Source: Psychromonas sp.
GTDB lineage: Bacteria; Pseudomonadota; Gammaproteobacteria; Enterobacterales; Psychromonadaceae
Assembly: GCA_023145575.1 (NCBI GenBank)
Contig: JAGLDN010000097.1
Location: 1 to 8,054 of the forward strand
Reading direction: 5' to 3'
DNA: 8,054 nucleotides
A program made the position numbers and the translations under genes. The notes below the pieces were generated by a model that made no database searches, was not told the origin of the DNA, and worked only from the letters and a program-made list of their open reading frames with translations. Positions 1 through 6,728 of this stretch are shown here, one piece after another; the first letter of the stretch is position 1, and each line of letters begins with the position of its first letter.

Positions 1-25
1 TTCCAGTCTTCCAGTCTTCCAGTCT
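1..25. repeat. 8-bp tandem repeat (TTCCAGTC), three copies at the window edge
   Basis: The octamer TTCCAGTC occurs three times in perfect tandem and ends in one extra T. The array touches the left edge, so the true copy number is unknown. No reading frame can be tied to it within the window. Confidence 0.85.
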
Positions 26-441
26 AGCCTATTATATTCTTTAAAATGTAAAAGCCATCTTCATACCACAGTTATTACTCCTTTTAAGACAAAACCCCAT
101 TATCCTAAAATCAATTACCTTGTAAATATCAACACATAGTATATGAACTTTGCTTTGAGAATGATTTTATTTAAAATAAACAAGACTTGTATCATATCTC
201 AAAATGTCTCGTGACAAGTGAAAGAGTGATCGATATAAAATATATTTTACTATCTGCTGAAGGCTGATTTTAGTAAATGATTTCTCAGGCGCTTCTCAGA
301 CGCTAAGGAAACACAAAAGTAGTATACTGCGCAAACTTCATGAGTATTCTTCAACGCAAAAAATAAGCTAAAAACATCATGGCTTAGACAGTCTATTAAA
401 TACCATTCAAACTGAATTGGTATTAACCACTTAACTGACGT
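26..441. other. Non-coding stretch without a recognisable gene
   Basis: No reading frame of useful length or recognisable protein similarity was seen on either strand. Two minor structures are present: an 11-bp tandem duplication TCTCAGRCGCT at 283-304, and an imperfect inverted repeat at about 400-423 in which TACCATTCA faces TGAATTGGTA. Stops are frequent in all frames and the composition is AT-rich. Confidence 0.6.
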
Positions 442-583
442 TATTTTCTTCAGTATAAGCGATATCTGCGAGTATATAAAAACAACTTTTTTCGATTGAA
501 AAATTAGGATCTGGTCTACAAAAATGGCTGTATCTTAGCAATTTAAGTTACAAGAAACTTAAGGGTGTACCACACAAATTCGA
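442..583 (+). repeat. Dispersed repeat R1, left copy (downstream of icd)
   Basis: About 142 bp that reappear at 3308-3447 in the same orientation, with roughly four of five positions matching by eye. Shared blocks include AAGCGATATCTG, AGTATATAAAAACAAC, ATCTGGTCTACAAAAATGG and CACAAATTCGA. The two copies lie on either side of icd. Short reading frames inside the copies are repeat-derived and show no sign of being genes. Confidence 0.8.
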
Positions 584-613
584 CCAAGATATACAAATGT
601 GACGCAAAAAATA

Positions 614-659
614 CAAATTTAGATCGGCAAATTGTGCCAAACTGCTAGGCATAAAACTG
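614..659 (-). repeat. Dispersed repeat R3, inverted copy
   Basis: Read on the minus strand, these 46 bp match 4795-4840 on the plus strand at 38 of 46 positions by eye. The conserved core is CACAATTTGCCGATCT, and TTTTATGCCT is also shared. This copy lies between repeat R1 and the 3' end of icd. It is part of a repeat family and not a gene. Confidence 0.75.
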
Positions 660-699
660 ATTACTTCACCACTTATCGAGTTTGATATCTGGATTGGTA

Positions 700-715
700 A
701 TGGGTATGTACCCAT
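700..715. repeat. Short inverted repeat downstream of icd
   Basis: ATGGGTA and TACCCAT face each other across two bases, about 50 bp beyond the icd stop codon. No T-run follows in the icd direction, so a classical intrinsic terminator is not supported. It could still form a small hairpin at the end of the icd transcript. Confidence 0.4.
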
Positions 716-763
716 ACGACTTAAAATAGTATATGAGATCCTAGACAATCCTTTCAAATATAA

Positions 764-2992
764 TTACAAATTATCTATTGCTTGGTTTAGGATTGGACTT
801 GGCCGCATTGCTGCTAGAACCTTAGCTTTATCTGTGTGGTAATAACCGCCTAAATCCATTCCATGTGCTTGCGCTGCAATTAGCTGCTTTACAATTTCAC
901 TTTCATTTGCTTTAAGTACTTGTGCTAACTTTAAAAATTTATTTTGTAAAGATACATCTATTGTTTGCGAGCCGAGCGCCTCTGCCCAGTACAATGCCAA
1001 ATAAAAGTGTGAACCTCGATTATCTAATTCATTAACTTTTCGTGATGGTGCTTTATTTTCTTTTAAATATTTTCCATTCGCAATATGTAGTGCATCAGCG
1101 AGGATCTCTGCTTTAAGACTTCCCGTTTTCTCTGCGATACTTTCAATTGAAACGGCTAATGCTAAAAATTCACCTAAAGAATCCCAGCGTAAGTGCCCAT
1201 CTTTAATAAATTGTTGAACATGTTTCGGTGCTGATCCACCCGCGCCTGTTTCAAACAAACCACCACCAGCAAGTAACGGCACTATCGAAAGCATTTTTGC
1301 ACTCGTATCAAGTTCTAAAATTGGAAATAAATCTGTCAAGTAATCGCGTAGCACATTACCCGTAACAGAAATTGTATTTTCACCTGTTTTTAATCGTTTT
1401 AATGAAAAATTAATTGCAGCTTCTGGTGTCATTATTTGAAGATTCAACCCAGTCGTATCATGATCTTTTAAATAAATTTGCACTTGTTTGATGAGGTTGG
1501 CGTCATGTGCTCGATTACTATCTAGCCAGAAAATTGCTGGATTACCAGTTGCTCTTGCACGGCTAACGGCTAGACGAACCCAATCTCGAATGGGAATATC
1601 TTTCGTCTGACACATGCGCCAGATATCCCCTTGTTGAACTTCATGCTGCATTAATATTTGACCAGCCTTGTCAACAACTGTAACAGTACCAGCTTCATTA
1701 ATTTGAAAGGTTTTATCGTGCGAGCCATATTCTTCTGCTTTTTGAGCCATCAAGCCAACATTTGAAACATCGCCCATAGTGACAGGATCAAAGGCACCAT
1801 GTTCACGACAAAAGCGGATCGCTTCTTGGTAAATACCAGCATAGCAACGATCAGGTATAATTGCTTTCGTGTCTTCAAGTTGCCCTTCCACATTCCACAT
1901 TTTCCCGCCAGCGCGGATCATTGCAGGCATTGATGCATCAATTATTACATCGCTCGGCACGTGTAAATTCGTAATGCCGTGGTCAGAATCAACCATTGCC
2001 AGACCTGGGCGTTTTGCATAAACAGCTTGAATATCTGATTCAATTTCTGTTTTTTTCGATGCTGGTAAAGAAGCGATTTTTGAGTAAACATCACCTAAAC
2101 CATTACACACATCTACACCAAGTTGTTCAAACAATTTCGCATGCTTTTCAAATACATCTTTATAATAAACAGTAACCGCGTGGCCAAACATTATAGGATC
2201 AGATACTTTCATCATGGTTGCTTTTAAATGTAGCGATATCATCAGATTATTTTCTTTCGCATCTGTCATTTCTTTTTCGTAAAACGCACGTAATGCACTG
2301 GCACTCATTACGGATGAATCAATTAATTCATTTTTTAATACCTGTGTTGACGCTTTTAATATACTTACATCACCGACTTTGTTAGTAAATATAATTTTAA
2401 GATCATCATCCTTGTCTAAATTCACTGATTGCTCACTGCCGTAGAAATCTTCTCTATCCATATTGGCAACATGAGATTTAGAGTCTTTAGACCAAGCTCC
2501 CATTTTATGTGGGTGATCTTGTGCATATTGCTTAACTGCATCAGCAACACGTCTATCTGAATTCCCTTCGCGTAATACGGGGTTTACAGCACTACCTAAT
2601 ATTTTAGAATATCGGTGTTTAATTAATTTGTCCTCTTCGCTTTTCACTAATTCAGGAAAATCAGGTATATCAAAGCCTTGTGATTGCAGCTCATTTATTG
2701 CTGCCTGTAATTGTGGAACCGATGCGCTAATATTTGGTAGTTTTACAATATTCGCATTCGGTGTTTTTGCTAGCTCACCAAGCTCAAATAAGTCATCATC
2801 AATTTTTTGATCTGCTGTTAACTTTTCTGGAAAATTAGCAATAATACGTCCTGCTAGTGATATATCGCGTGTTTCAACGATAATATCAGCAGATTTTGTA
2901 AATGCTTTAACAATAGGTAACAGTGAATATGTTGCCAACGCAGGCGCTTCATCTGTTAATGTATAAATAATTTTTTCCAATTTTCCTGTCAT
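764..2992 (-). CDS. icd: Monomeric NADP-dependent isocitrate dehydrogenase (IDH-II type)
   Basis: This cytoplasmic TCA-cycle enzyme oxidatively decarboxylates isocitrate to 2-oxoglutarate and makes NADPH. The 742-residue product has the length of the Azotobacter vinelandii enzyme (about 741) and aligns with a constant two-residue offset to active-site residues recalled from that structure. Substrate and metal ligands are Asn87, Ser89, Ser134 in GSAVNPVLREGNSDRR, Lys257 in SLHLK, Asp352, and Arg549, Asp550 and Asp554 in RDYLTD. Cofactor residues are His591, Arg602 and Arg651. All are present, so the enzyme should be active. The start is fixed by AAGGG at 2999-3003 (minus strand), six bases before ATG. 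Promoter-like boxes lie just upstream. No partner gene is co-directional. The monomeric form is common in marine gammaproteobacteria, including psychrophiles with cold-adapted IDH-II. It is not homologous over its length to the dimeric E. coli Icd. Confidence 0.97.
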   Translation of the reverse strand: MTGKLEKIIYTLTDEAPALATYSLLPIVKAFTKSADIIVETRDISLAGRIIANFPEKLTADQKIDDDLFELGELAKTPNANIVKLPNISASVPQLQAAINELQSQGFDIPDFPELVKSEEDKLIKHRYSKILGSAVNPVLREGNSDRRVADAVKQYAQDHPHKMGAWSKDSKSHVANMDREDFYGSEQSVNLDKDDDLKIIFTNKVGDVSILKASTQVLKNELIDSSVMSASALRAFYEKEMTDAKENNLMISLHLKATMMKVSDPIMFGHAVTVYYKDVFEKHAKLFEQLGVDVCNGLGDVYSKIASLPASKKTEIESDIQAVYAKRPGLAMVDSDHGITNLHVPSDVIIDASMPAMIRAGGKMWNVEGQLEDTKAIIPDRCYAGIYQEAIRFCREHGAFDPVTMGDVSNVGLMAQKAEEYGSHDKTFQINEAGTVTVVDKAGQILMQHEVQQGDIWRMCQTKDIPIRDWVRLAVSRARATGNPAIFWLDSNRAHDANLIKQVQIYLKDHDTTGLNLQIMTPEAAINFSLKRLKTGENTISVTGNVLRDYLTDLFPILELDTSAKMLSIVPLLAGGGLFETGAGGSAPKHVQQFIKDGHLRWDSLGEFLALAVSIESIAEKTGSLKAEILADALHIANGKYLKENKAPSRKVNELDNRGSHFYLALYWAEALGSQTIDVSLQNKFLKLAQVLKANESEIVKQLIAAQAHGMDLGGYYHTDKAKVLAAMRPSPILNQAIDNL

Positions 2993-3039
2993 TTTTATCC
3001 CTTAGTATATTTAATAGCTGAAATAATGCCTAACAATAT

Positions 3040-3068
3040 ATTATACCTATACTAATTCAATATGCAAA
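3040..3068 (-). promoter_or_regulatory. Candidate sigma-70 promoter of icd
   Basis: On the minus strand a perfect TATAAT (3045-3040) follows TTTGCA (3068-3063, four of six matches to TTGACA) with a 17-bp spacer. It lies about 48 bp upstream of the icd start and gives a leader of roughly 40 nt. The same bases overlap a dispersed motif beginning TATACC, so the match could partly reflect repeat sequence. Confidence 0.5.
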
Positions 3069-3307
3069 GTGATCATGGAAACATAAGTTGTCAAATTGCC
3101 TGCACTCGATGAATTAAAGTCTCTGACTTTCTTCCAATGACTATCCATATAAAATATAATCAATCACCTACGCTGATTGTGATCTCCAATAAAAATTAAT
3201 TAGCCCAGTAAATGAAAGGCTTGTATTAAGTATAAATAATTCAAATTATTTGTTTTATTGGTTATCTGAAAGTATAAATTTAAATTTATTAAAATATTAG
3301 ATCCTCG

Positions 3308-3447
3308 TATTTTCTTCACTAATAAGCGATATCTGTAAGTATATAAAAACAACGTTTCGATTGAATATTCAAGATCTGGTCTACAAAAATGGCTGCATCG
3401 TAACAATTCAGTTACAAGCAACTTAAAGGTATGCTACACAAATTCGA
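3308..3447 (+). repeat. Dispersed repeat R1, right copy (upstream of icd)
   Basis: Partner of 442-583 in direct orientation, about 2.87 kb away. The longest identical blocks are GATCTGGTCTACAAAAATGG and AGTATATAAAAACAAC. Differences are mostly substitutions, plus a three-base deletion after AACAAC. It lies about 240 bp upstream of the icd promoter candidate. Confidence 0.8.
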
Positions 3448-3721
3448 TTATTTTAACACGGGATGATTTTCGAGCGAGCAGTAGTGCATGGACAACTGCC
3501 CTGCTCAAAAAATGTAAAAAGTTGAAGTTTTTCATAAAATATAACATTAAATACTGCACTTGCTAAATCCCCAGCAAAAACAAAAAGAACACAGAGTAAT
3601 CATATCTTCATGTCTTTGCTTGCAACGGTATAATTGGAGGATCTAAGTCTTAAAGAAGGACTAACAACATTTGGTTTATAAACGAGCTTTATATCAAATT
3701 ACAAAATCAGTTACTTATATA

Positions 3722-3751
3722 TTGGTCACTCCATTTTCGAATGTTATAGCA
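3722..3751 (+). repeat. Diverged partial copy of repeat R2
   Basis: The core CCATTTTCGAATGTTATA matches the R2 sequence CCATTTTTGAATGTTATA at 4721-4738 with one difference. The nine bases before it differ only by transitions. Similarity fades after about 3755. This suggests an older copy of the module that forms the 3' part of the repeats at 4577 and 7857. Confidence 0.5.
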
Positions 3752-4017
3752 AAGCCGTGCCTTTTTTCAAAAAAAACCGAGCTAAAGTCTCGAAGCAACC
3801 GCCCGAAGGAACTGCCTGCCAGCACCAATCCGCAATATTGTAAATCCTCGACTTATTTAGAATAGCTGACTAAGAATTAAAATCTGTATCTAAATTGTCT
3901 ATTTCGCTACAATATCCCTGTAAATTTGATGTTCTCTCATTTCCTTAACATAGACAAATTAGAGTATACTCAAATGGCTATGACATATACAATATCATCA
4001 ATATAAGGGGCCATCCT

Positions 4018-4506
4018 ATGACAAAAAAACAATATATAAACTGTTTTATTGTAGTACTAGCTGTTATTTTATTAACTGGATTTGCACCAAAAAAAGTACA
4101 AAATATTCAGAGTTCACTAGGCGATGGCGCTGGAGGAATTATTACGATATATAATAAGACACCCATGAGACTAGACGTAACCTGGAGTGGCATAGGTTGT
4201 TTAAAATATTATCAAGGGCTTTATGGCATTTGTGCATCCATAACGTTATCACCTGATAGTACTTATACTTATGAATACGGTTGGGGCGTTGGAGCAACAT
4301 GGATAAATGCTGGGATTTGGGACAAAACTGCCTTTACCCATGCATGTGCACCACTAGCAGAGGATGAACGAAGAAAACAGTGTGCAATTAATCATGCGCA
4401 CGTGGAGACAAGTGCCTATAAAAACACGCATTGCGTTATTACAGGGGACACGGCAAGTACAGCTAGTGTTAGTTGCCAATCTCCAACATCAACAAATGAA
4501 ATGTGA
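4018..4506 (+). CDS. Small exported cysteine-rich protein of unknown function
   Basis: I do not recognise a family. The 162-residue product starts with MTKK and a hydrophobic stretch at about 8-23, followed by GFAPKK, which looks like a Sec signal peptide and predicts a periplasmic or secreted protein. The mature part holds six cysteines (61, 72, 110, 122, 139, 153), enough for three disulfides. It begins with a beta-rich segment that includes TIYNKTPMRLDVTW and is rich in Gly, Trp and Tyr, with several aromatic-glycine turns (YEYGWGVGATW). The last 15 residues are Ser/Thr-rich and may be disordered. AAGGGG at 4005-4010 lies seven bases before ATG, which supports this start. It stands alone, divergent from icd and 670 bp before rluE. 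No lipobox is seen: Cys9 lies inside the hydrophobic core, too early and without the usual context. It could be a small envelope or secreted beta-sandwich protein. Confidence 0.75.
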   Translation: MTKKQYINCFIVVLAVILLTGFAPKKVQNIQSSLGDGAGGIITIYNKTPMRLDVTWSGIGCLKYYQGLYGICASITLSPDSTYTYEYGWGVGATWINAGIWDKTAFTHACAPLAEDERRKQCAINHAHVETSAYKNTHCVITGDTASTASVSCQSPTSTNEM

Positions 4507-4523
4507 GCTAACTTGCTTGCTGA

Positions 4524-4550
4524 TACCCCATATTACCTGAACATGGGGTA
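4524..4550. repeat. Hairpin after the exported-protein gene
   Basis: TACCCCAT (4524-4531) and ATGGGGTA (4543-4550) form a perfect 8-bp stem with an 11-nt loop, starting 18 bp after the stop codon. The sequence after it is A-rich (ATAAAAAAAC), not T-rich, so it is not a textbook intrinsic terminator for the plus strand. It may still stabilise or help end the transcript. Confidence 0.5.
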
Positions 4551-4562
4551 ATAAAAAAACTA

Positions 4563-4591
4563 TTGACAAAATAATATATACCCGTGATACT
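4563..4591 (+). promoter_or_regulatory. Possible promoter formed at the edge of repeat R2
   Basis: A perfect TTGACA (4563-4568) stands 17 bp before GATACT (4586-4591), which matches four of six positions of TATAAT. The -10 half lies inside repeat R2 while the -35 half lies outside it. No start codon with a ribosome binding site follows closely, so what it would drive is unclear. Confidence 0.3.
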
Positions 4592-4756
4592 TCATTATGC
4601 TTGGTCAGGCTTTGGATCGGACATCAGATCAAGGCATAACAGCAGGCCTATCAACGATTAGCGATGATAATCGTTTAGTGGTCACATTAACCAAGGTATA
4701 TTAATAATTTATTAGTTATTCCATTTTTGAATGTTATAACGCAGAACTGTTTGAGC
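4577..4756 (+). repeat. Dispersed repeat R2, left copy (long form with hairpin)
   Basis: The same sequence recurs at 7857-8002 in direct orientation. The first ~37 bases, starting TATACCCGTGATACTTCA, are identical, as are CGGACATCAGATCAAGGCAT and the block TTATTAGTTATTCCATTTTT. This copy carries about 35 extra bases including a perfect 8-bp hairpin (AACGATTA at 4653-4660, TAATCGTT at 4668-4675) that the other copy lacks. No protein similarity was recognised. Confidence 0.85.
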
Positions 4757-4794
4757 AAAACCCTCGATTAAGGAAACTTAGAATAACTAGGCTT

Positions 4795-4840
4795 CAATTT
4801 TATGCCTCGCTACTTGCCACAATTTGCCGATCTGACTTTG
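4795..4840 (+). repeat. Dispersed repeat R3, plus-strand copy
   Basis: Counterpart of 614-659 in inverted orientation, 38 of 46 bases matching, with CACAATTTGCCGATCT fully shared. It follows repeat R2 by about 40 bp. The sequence between, ending CTTAGAATAACTAG, is a near-complement of the TTAGTTATTCC in R2. R2 and R3 together may therefore form one composite element with inverted ends. Confidence 0.7.
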
Positions 4841-4941
4841 CAAAATCAAGTAACATGGGTATAGATTTCATGATGAAAATAAGCTCATTTAACTTGGCGT
4901 TATTAATTGCCTAACTGGCGTTAAACGTATTTTGTACCAAG

Positions 4942-4967
4942 TACACCCGTTATCATTCAAAATGCTT
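4942..4967 (+). repeat. Partial match to the 5' end of repeat R2
   Basis: TACACCCGTTATCATTCA followed by AAATGCTT matches the first 26 bases of repeat R2 (TATACCCGTGATACTTCA and on) at 20 positions. A looser relative beginning TATACCTATACTAATTCA lies at 3042-3059. It appears to be a short mobile or decayed motif of the same family. Confidence 0.4.
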
Positions 4968-5049
4968 AATACAGTCATCAACTCGAGAGCTAAGGCAACC
5001 CACAGTTAGATTACCTCTCAATAATTAACTATGATAATTCATTGCTGAA

Positions 5050-5077
5050 GTTTAAATGAAAAAAGACTCATTTAAAC
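5050..5077. repeat. Perfect 10-bp inverted repeat upstream of rluE
   Basis: GTTTAAATGA (5050-5059) and TCATTTAAAC (5068-5077) are exact reverse complements separated by eight bases, about 100 bp before the rluE start. It could be a hairpin ending transcription from the left, although no T-run follows, or a dyad operator. A possible rluE -10 box TATAAT lies further down at 5150-5155. Confidence 0.55.
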
Positions 5078-5177
5078 CTTATTAGTGTTCAAGCTGGCAG
5101 GCAGTAAGGAAATCATGTTAACGTCACATGGAAATATTATCTGCAACAGTATAATTTTATATTAATGGAACGTATGC

Positions 5178-5795
5178 ATGCATCATCTTTCACACAAAAA
5201 ACCAACGCAGCTTAAAAGCACTAAAATCAAACGCGATCATGTAGCAGTTCAACCAGTCACTCATACCATTATCTTGTTTAACAAACCTTATGCGGTACTT
5301 AGCCAATTTACAGATGAAGGAAACAGAATAACATTAAAAGATTATATTAATATCAAAAATGTTTATCCTGCAGGTCGTTTAGACCGCGATTCCGAGGGGT
5401 TATTACTACTAACAAATAATGGAAAGTTACAAGCAGAAATTACTCAGCCCAATAATCACATAGCCAAAAGCTACTGGGCCCAAGTAGAAGGACAGCCAAA
5501 CAATGCGCAGTGCCAAAAATTGCGTGACGGTGTAATGTTAAAAGATGGCATAACAAGCCCTGCAAAAGTAAAAATAATAGATCAGCCTGAAATTTGGGAT
5601 CGGCACCCGCCCATTCGCAAACGTGCAACTATTCCTACTAGCTGGTTGAGTATTGCCATTAGAGAAGGTAGAAACCGCCAAATTCGCAGAATGACCGCAA
5701 ATATTGGCTTTCCAACCCTGCGGTTGATCCGTTATCGCATCGGGCATTGGTGTCTTAATAATATCAAAAACGGGCAATATAAATTATTACGTTAA
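5178..5795 (+). CDS. rluE: 23S rRNA pseudouridine(2457) synthase RluE
   Basis: This enzyme isomerises one uridine of 23S rRNA (U2457 in E. coli, in the peptidyl-transferase region) to pseudouridine. The 205-residue product belongs to the RsuA branch of pseudouridine synthases. Visible motifs are LFNKPYAVLSQFTDE at about 33-47, the catalytic loop GRLDRDSEGLLLLTNNG with the nucleophile Asp69, the KSYWAQVEG strand near 97-105, PPIRKRATIPTSWL near 144-157, and the C-terminal signature EGRNRQIRRM at 163-172. The sequence follows E. coli RluE (217 residues) closely through these parts, including FPTLRLIRYRIG. Like RluE it has no N-terminal S4 domain, only a short basic tail. The start is preceded by GGAA seven bases upstream; nearby ATGs at 5165 and 5174 are out of frame. 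A TATAAT lies at 5150-5155 without a good -35 box. In E. coli rluE is also divergent from icd. The nudJ gene that follows it there is not recognisable here. Confidence 0.95.
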   Translation: MHHLSHKKPTQLKSTKIKRDHVAVQPVTHTIILFNKPYAVLSQFTDEGNRITLKDYINIKNVYPAGRLDRDSEGLLLLTNNGKLQAEITQPNNHIAKSYWAQVEGQPNNAQCQKLRDGVMLKDGITSPAKVKIIDQPEIWDRHPPIRKRATIPTSWLSIAIREGRNRQIRRMTANIGFPTLRLIRYRIGHWCLNNIKNGQYKLLR

Positions 5796-6020
5796 TAACT
5801 GATGTTGCACAGTTATAATGTCGGCGTAAATAAAGTTCGCCAAACAGATACTGCGGGTGACCCATTACTCCCATTCGCTCGTTATATTTTTTAAGAAATG
5901 ATTCAAACGTAACTAAAACACAAAAAGCTAAAAACGAAGCGTTGAGCCTGCCTAAGCTAAATTTATAAATCTGGAAACAATTGCAGTTTACTCAACGTTT
6001 TTTTGGTTTATCAAATGTGA

Positions 6021-6719
6021 TTAACAATTTTAGGTATACTTACTCCTAGTTTAATTCCTAAAATAGGATCATTTATTGCAATTAACCCTAAAGAGAAGCA
6101 ATTTAAATTATGGGAGATAGTTCACCTGTTTTATTTGATCCTAAGGCGTTTTTAGTTTTAATTTCATTTTACTTTTATCAGCCATTTGTATTGCTGTGGA
6201 TGGGAGATGGTTACTTTTTACCACAATTAACTATAGGGTTAATACTTATCAATTTGTTCGTACAAATAACATGAGCAATGATTGATGTATTTAAGGTTGG
6301 CGCTGGTTTTATGATGATAATTATCACCCTATTTTAGAAGCTGTGATCAATTTTTCACTGTCAATAATTTTAATTCAGATAATAGGCCTACATGGAGTTA
6401 TTATTGGAACTATAGTGGCGAACATTTTATTTTTTTATTTCACGACCAATATCCATATTTATGCGCTATTTTGACCGTTCCATTATATTTTTTATTTATG
6501 GTAAATATATATTAATAAACTTTTGTATAGCTGGTCTCCTATTTTATTTTACTACTTATTTCCATTTAATTACTACAGTGAACACATGCGGAGAATGGAT
6601 AAAATTTTTTTGGGAGGGGATTATCTATACTATTAGCTTTTATTTGTTCTGGAGTATTTGATCCCGTTTTTAGAGGGATCATAAAAGAGAAATTCAAAAA
6701 TGGTAGAATCATTTTTTAA
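6021..6719 (+). pseudogene. Wzx-type O-antigen/polysaccharide flippase, C-terminal half, frameshifted remnant
   Basis: Wzx flippases move undecaprenyl-linked sugar repeat units across the inner membrane for O-antigen or capsule assembly. Conceptual translation across frames gives about 230 residues of the C-terminal half, with the usual order of motifs: SLIPKIGSFIAINPKEKQ, then LLWMGDGYFLPQLT, ILINLFVQIT, FKVGAGF with YDDNYHPILEAVINFSLSI, LHGVIIGTIVANILFF, YFDRSIIFFIYGKY, and a basic tail VFRGIIKEKFKNGRIIF. The reading frame changes near 6150, at 6308-6312 (a lost T in a T-run), near 6468 and near 6630. A TGA at 6272-6274 replaces a sense codon, probably Arg CGA. Nothing resembling the N-terminal half is seen upstream, so the gene is also truncated near 6021. 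Its stop lies nine bases before the glycosyltransferase start, as in a polysaccharide operon. The family assignment is firm; the sugar substrate is unknown. Confidence 0.85.
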
Positions 6720-6728
6720 AGAGGAAAA

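Larger units (their letters stand above)
3069..4017. other. Long intergenic region between icd and the orphan exported-protein gene
   Basis: About 950 bp with no credible gene. It contains repeat R1 (3308-3447), a diverged part of repeat R2 (3722-3751) and a 6-bp hairpin, CAATCA facing TGATTG, at 3161-3179. The short plus-strand frame at 3671-3865 has no ribosome binding site or recognisable similarity and overlaps repeat sequence, so it was not called. A promoter for the downstream gene could not be placed with confidence. Confidence 0.6.

Noticed and set aside
548..757. Minus-strand 69-residue reading frame just downstream of icd
   Set aside because: It is composed of repeat R1 and R3 sequence, has no ribosome binding site and shows no recognisable protein family.
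3200..3421. Minus-strand 73-residue reading frame upstream of icd
   Set aside because: It overlaps the right copy of repeat R1, is low in complexity and has no credible start signal.
3671..3865. Plus-strand 64-residue reading frame
   Set aside because: It has no ribosome binding site, and its middle is a diverged copy of the R2 repeat core.
5440..5777. Two minus-strand reading frames inside rluE
   Set aside because: They are antisense shadows of a strongly conserved gene.
5802..5894. A 30-residue frame (MLHSYNVGVNKV...) right after rluE
   Set aside because: No ribosome binding site and no recognisable similarity. It was considered as a remnant of the nudJ gene that follows rluE in E. coli, but the residues do not match.
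5940..6004. CGTTGAG facing CTCAACG followed by seven T, as a terminator for rluE
   Set aside because: The 7-bp stem would enclose a 44-base loop, far longer than normal intrinsic terminators, so the T-run alone is weak evidence.
6461..6661. The 66-residue plus-strand frame as an independent membrane protein
   Set aside because: Its sequence continues the Wzx flippase similarity from the preceding frame, so it is one segment of a frameshifted pseudogene.
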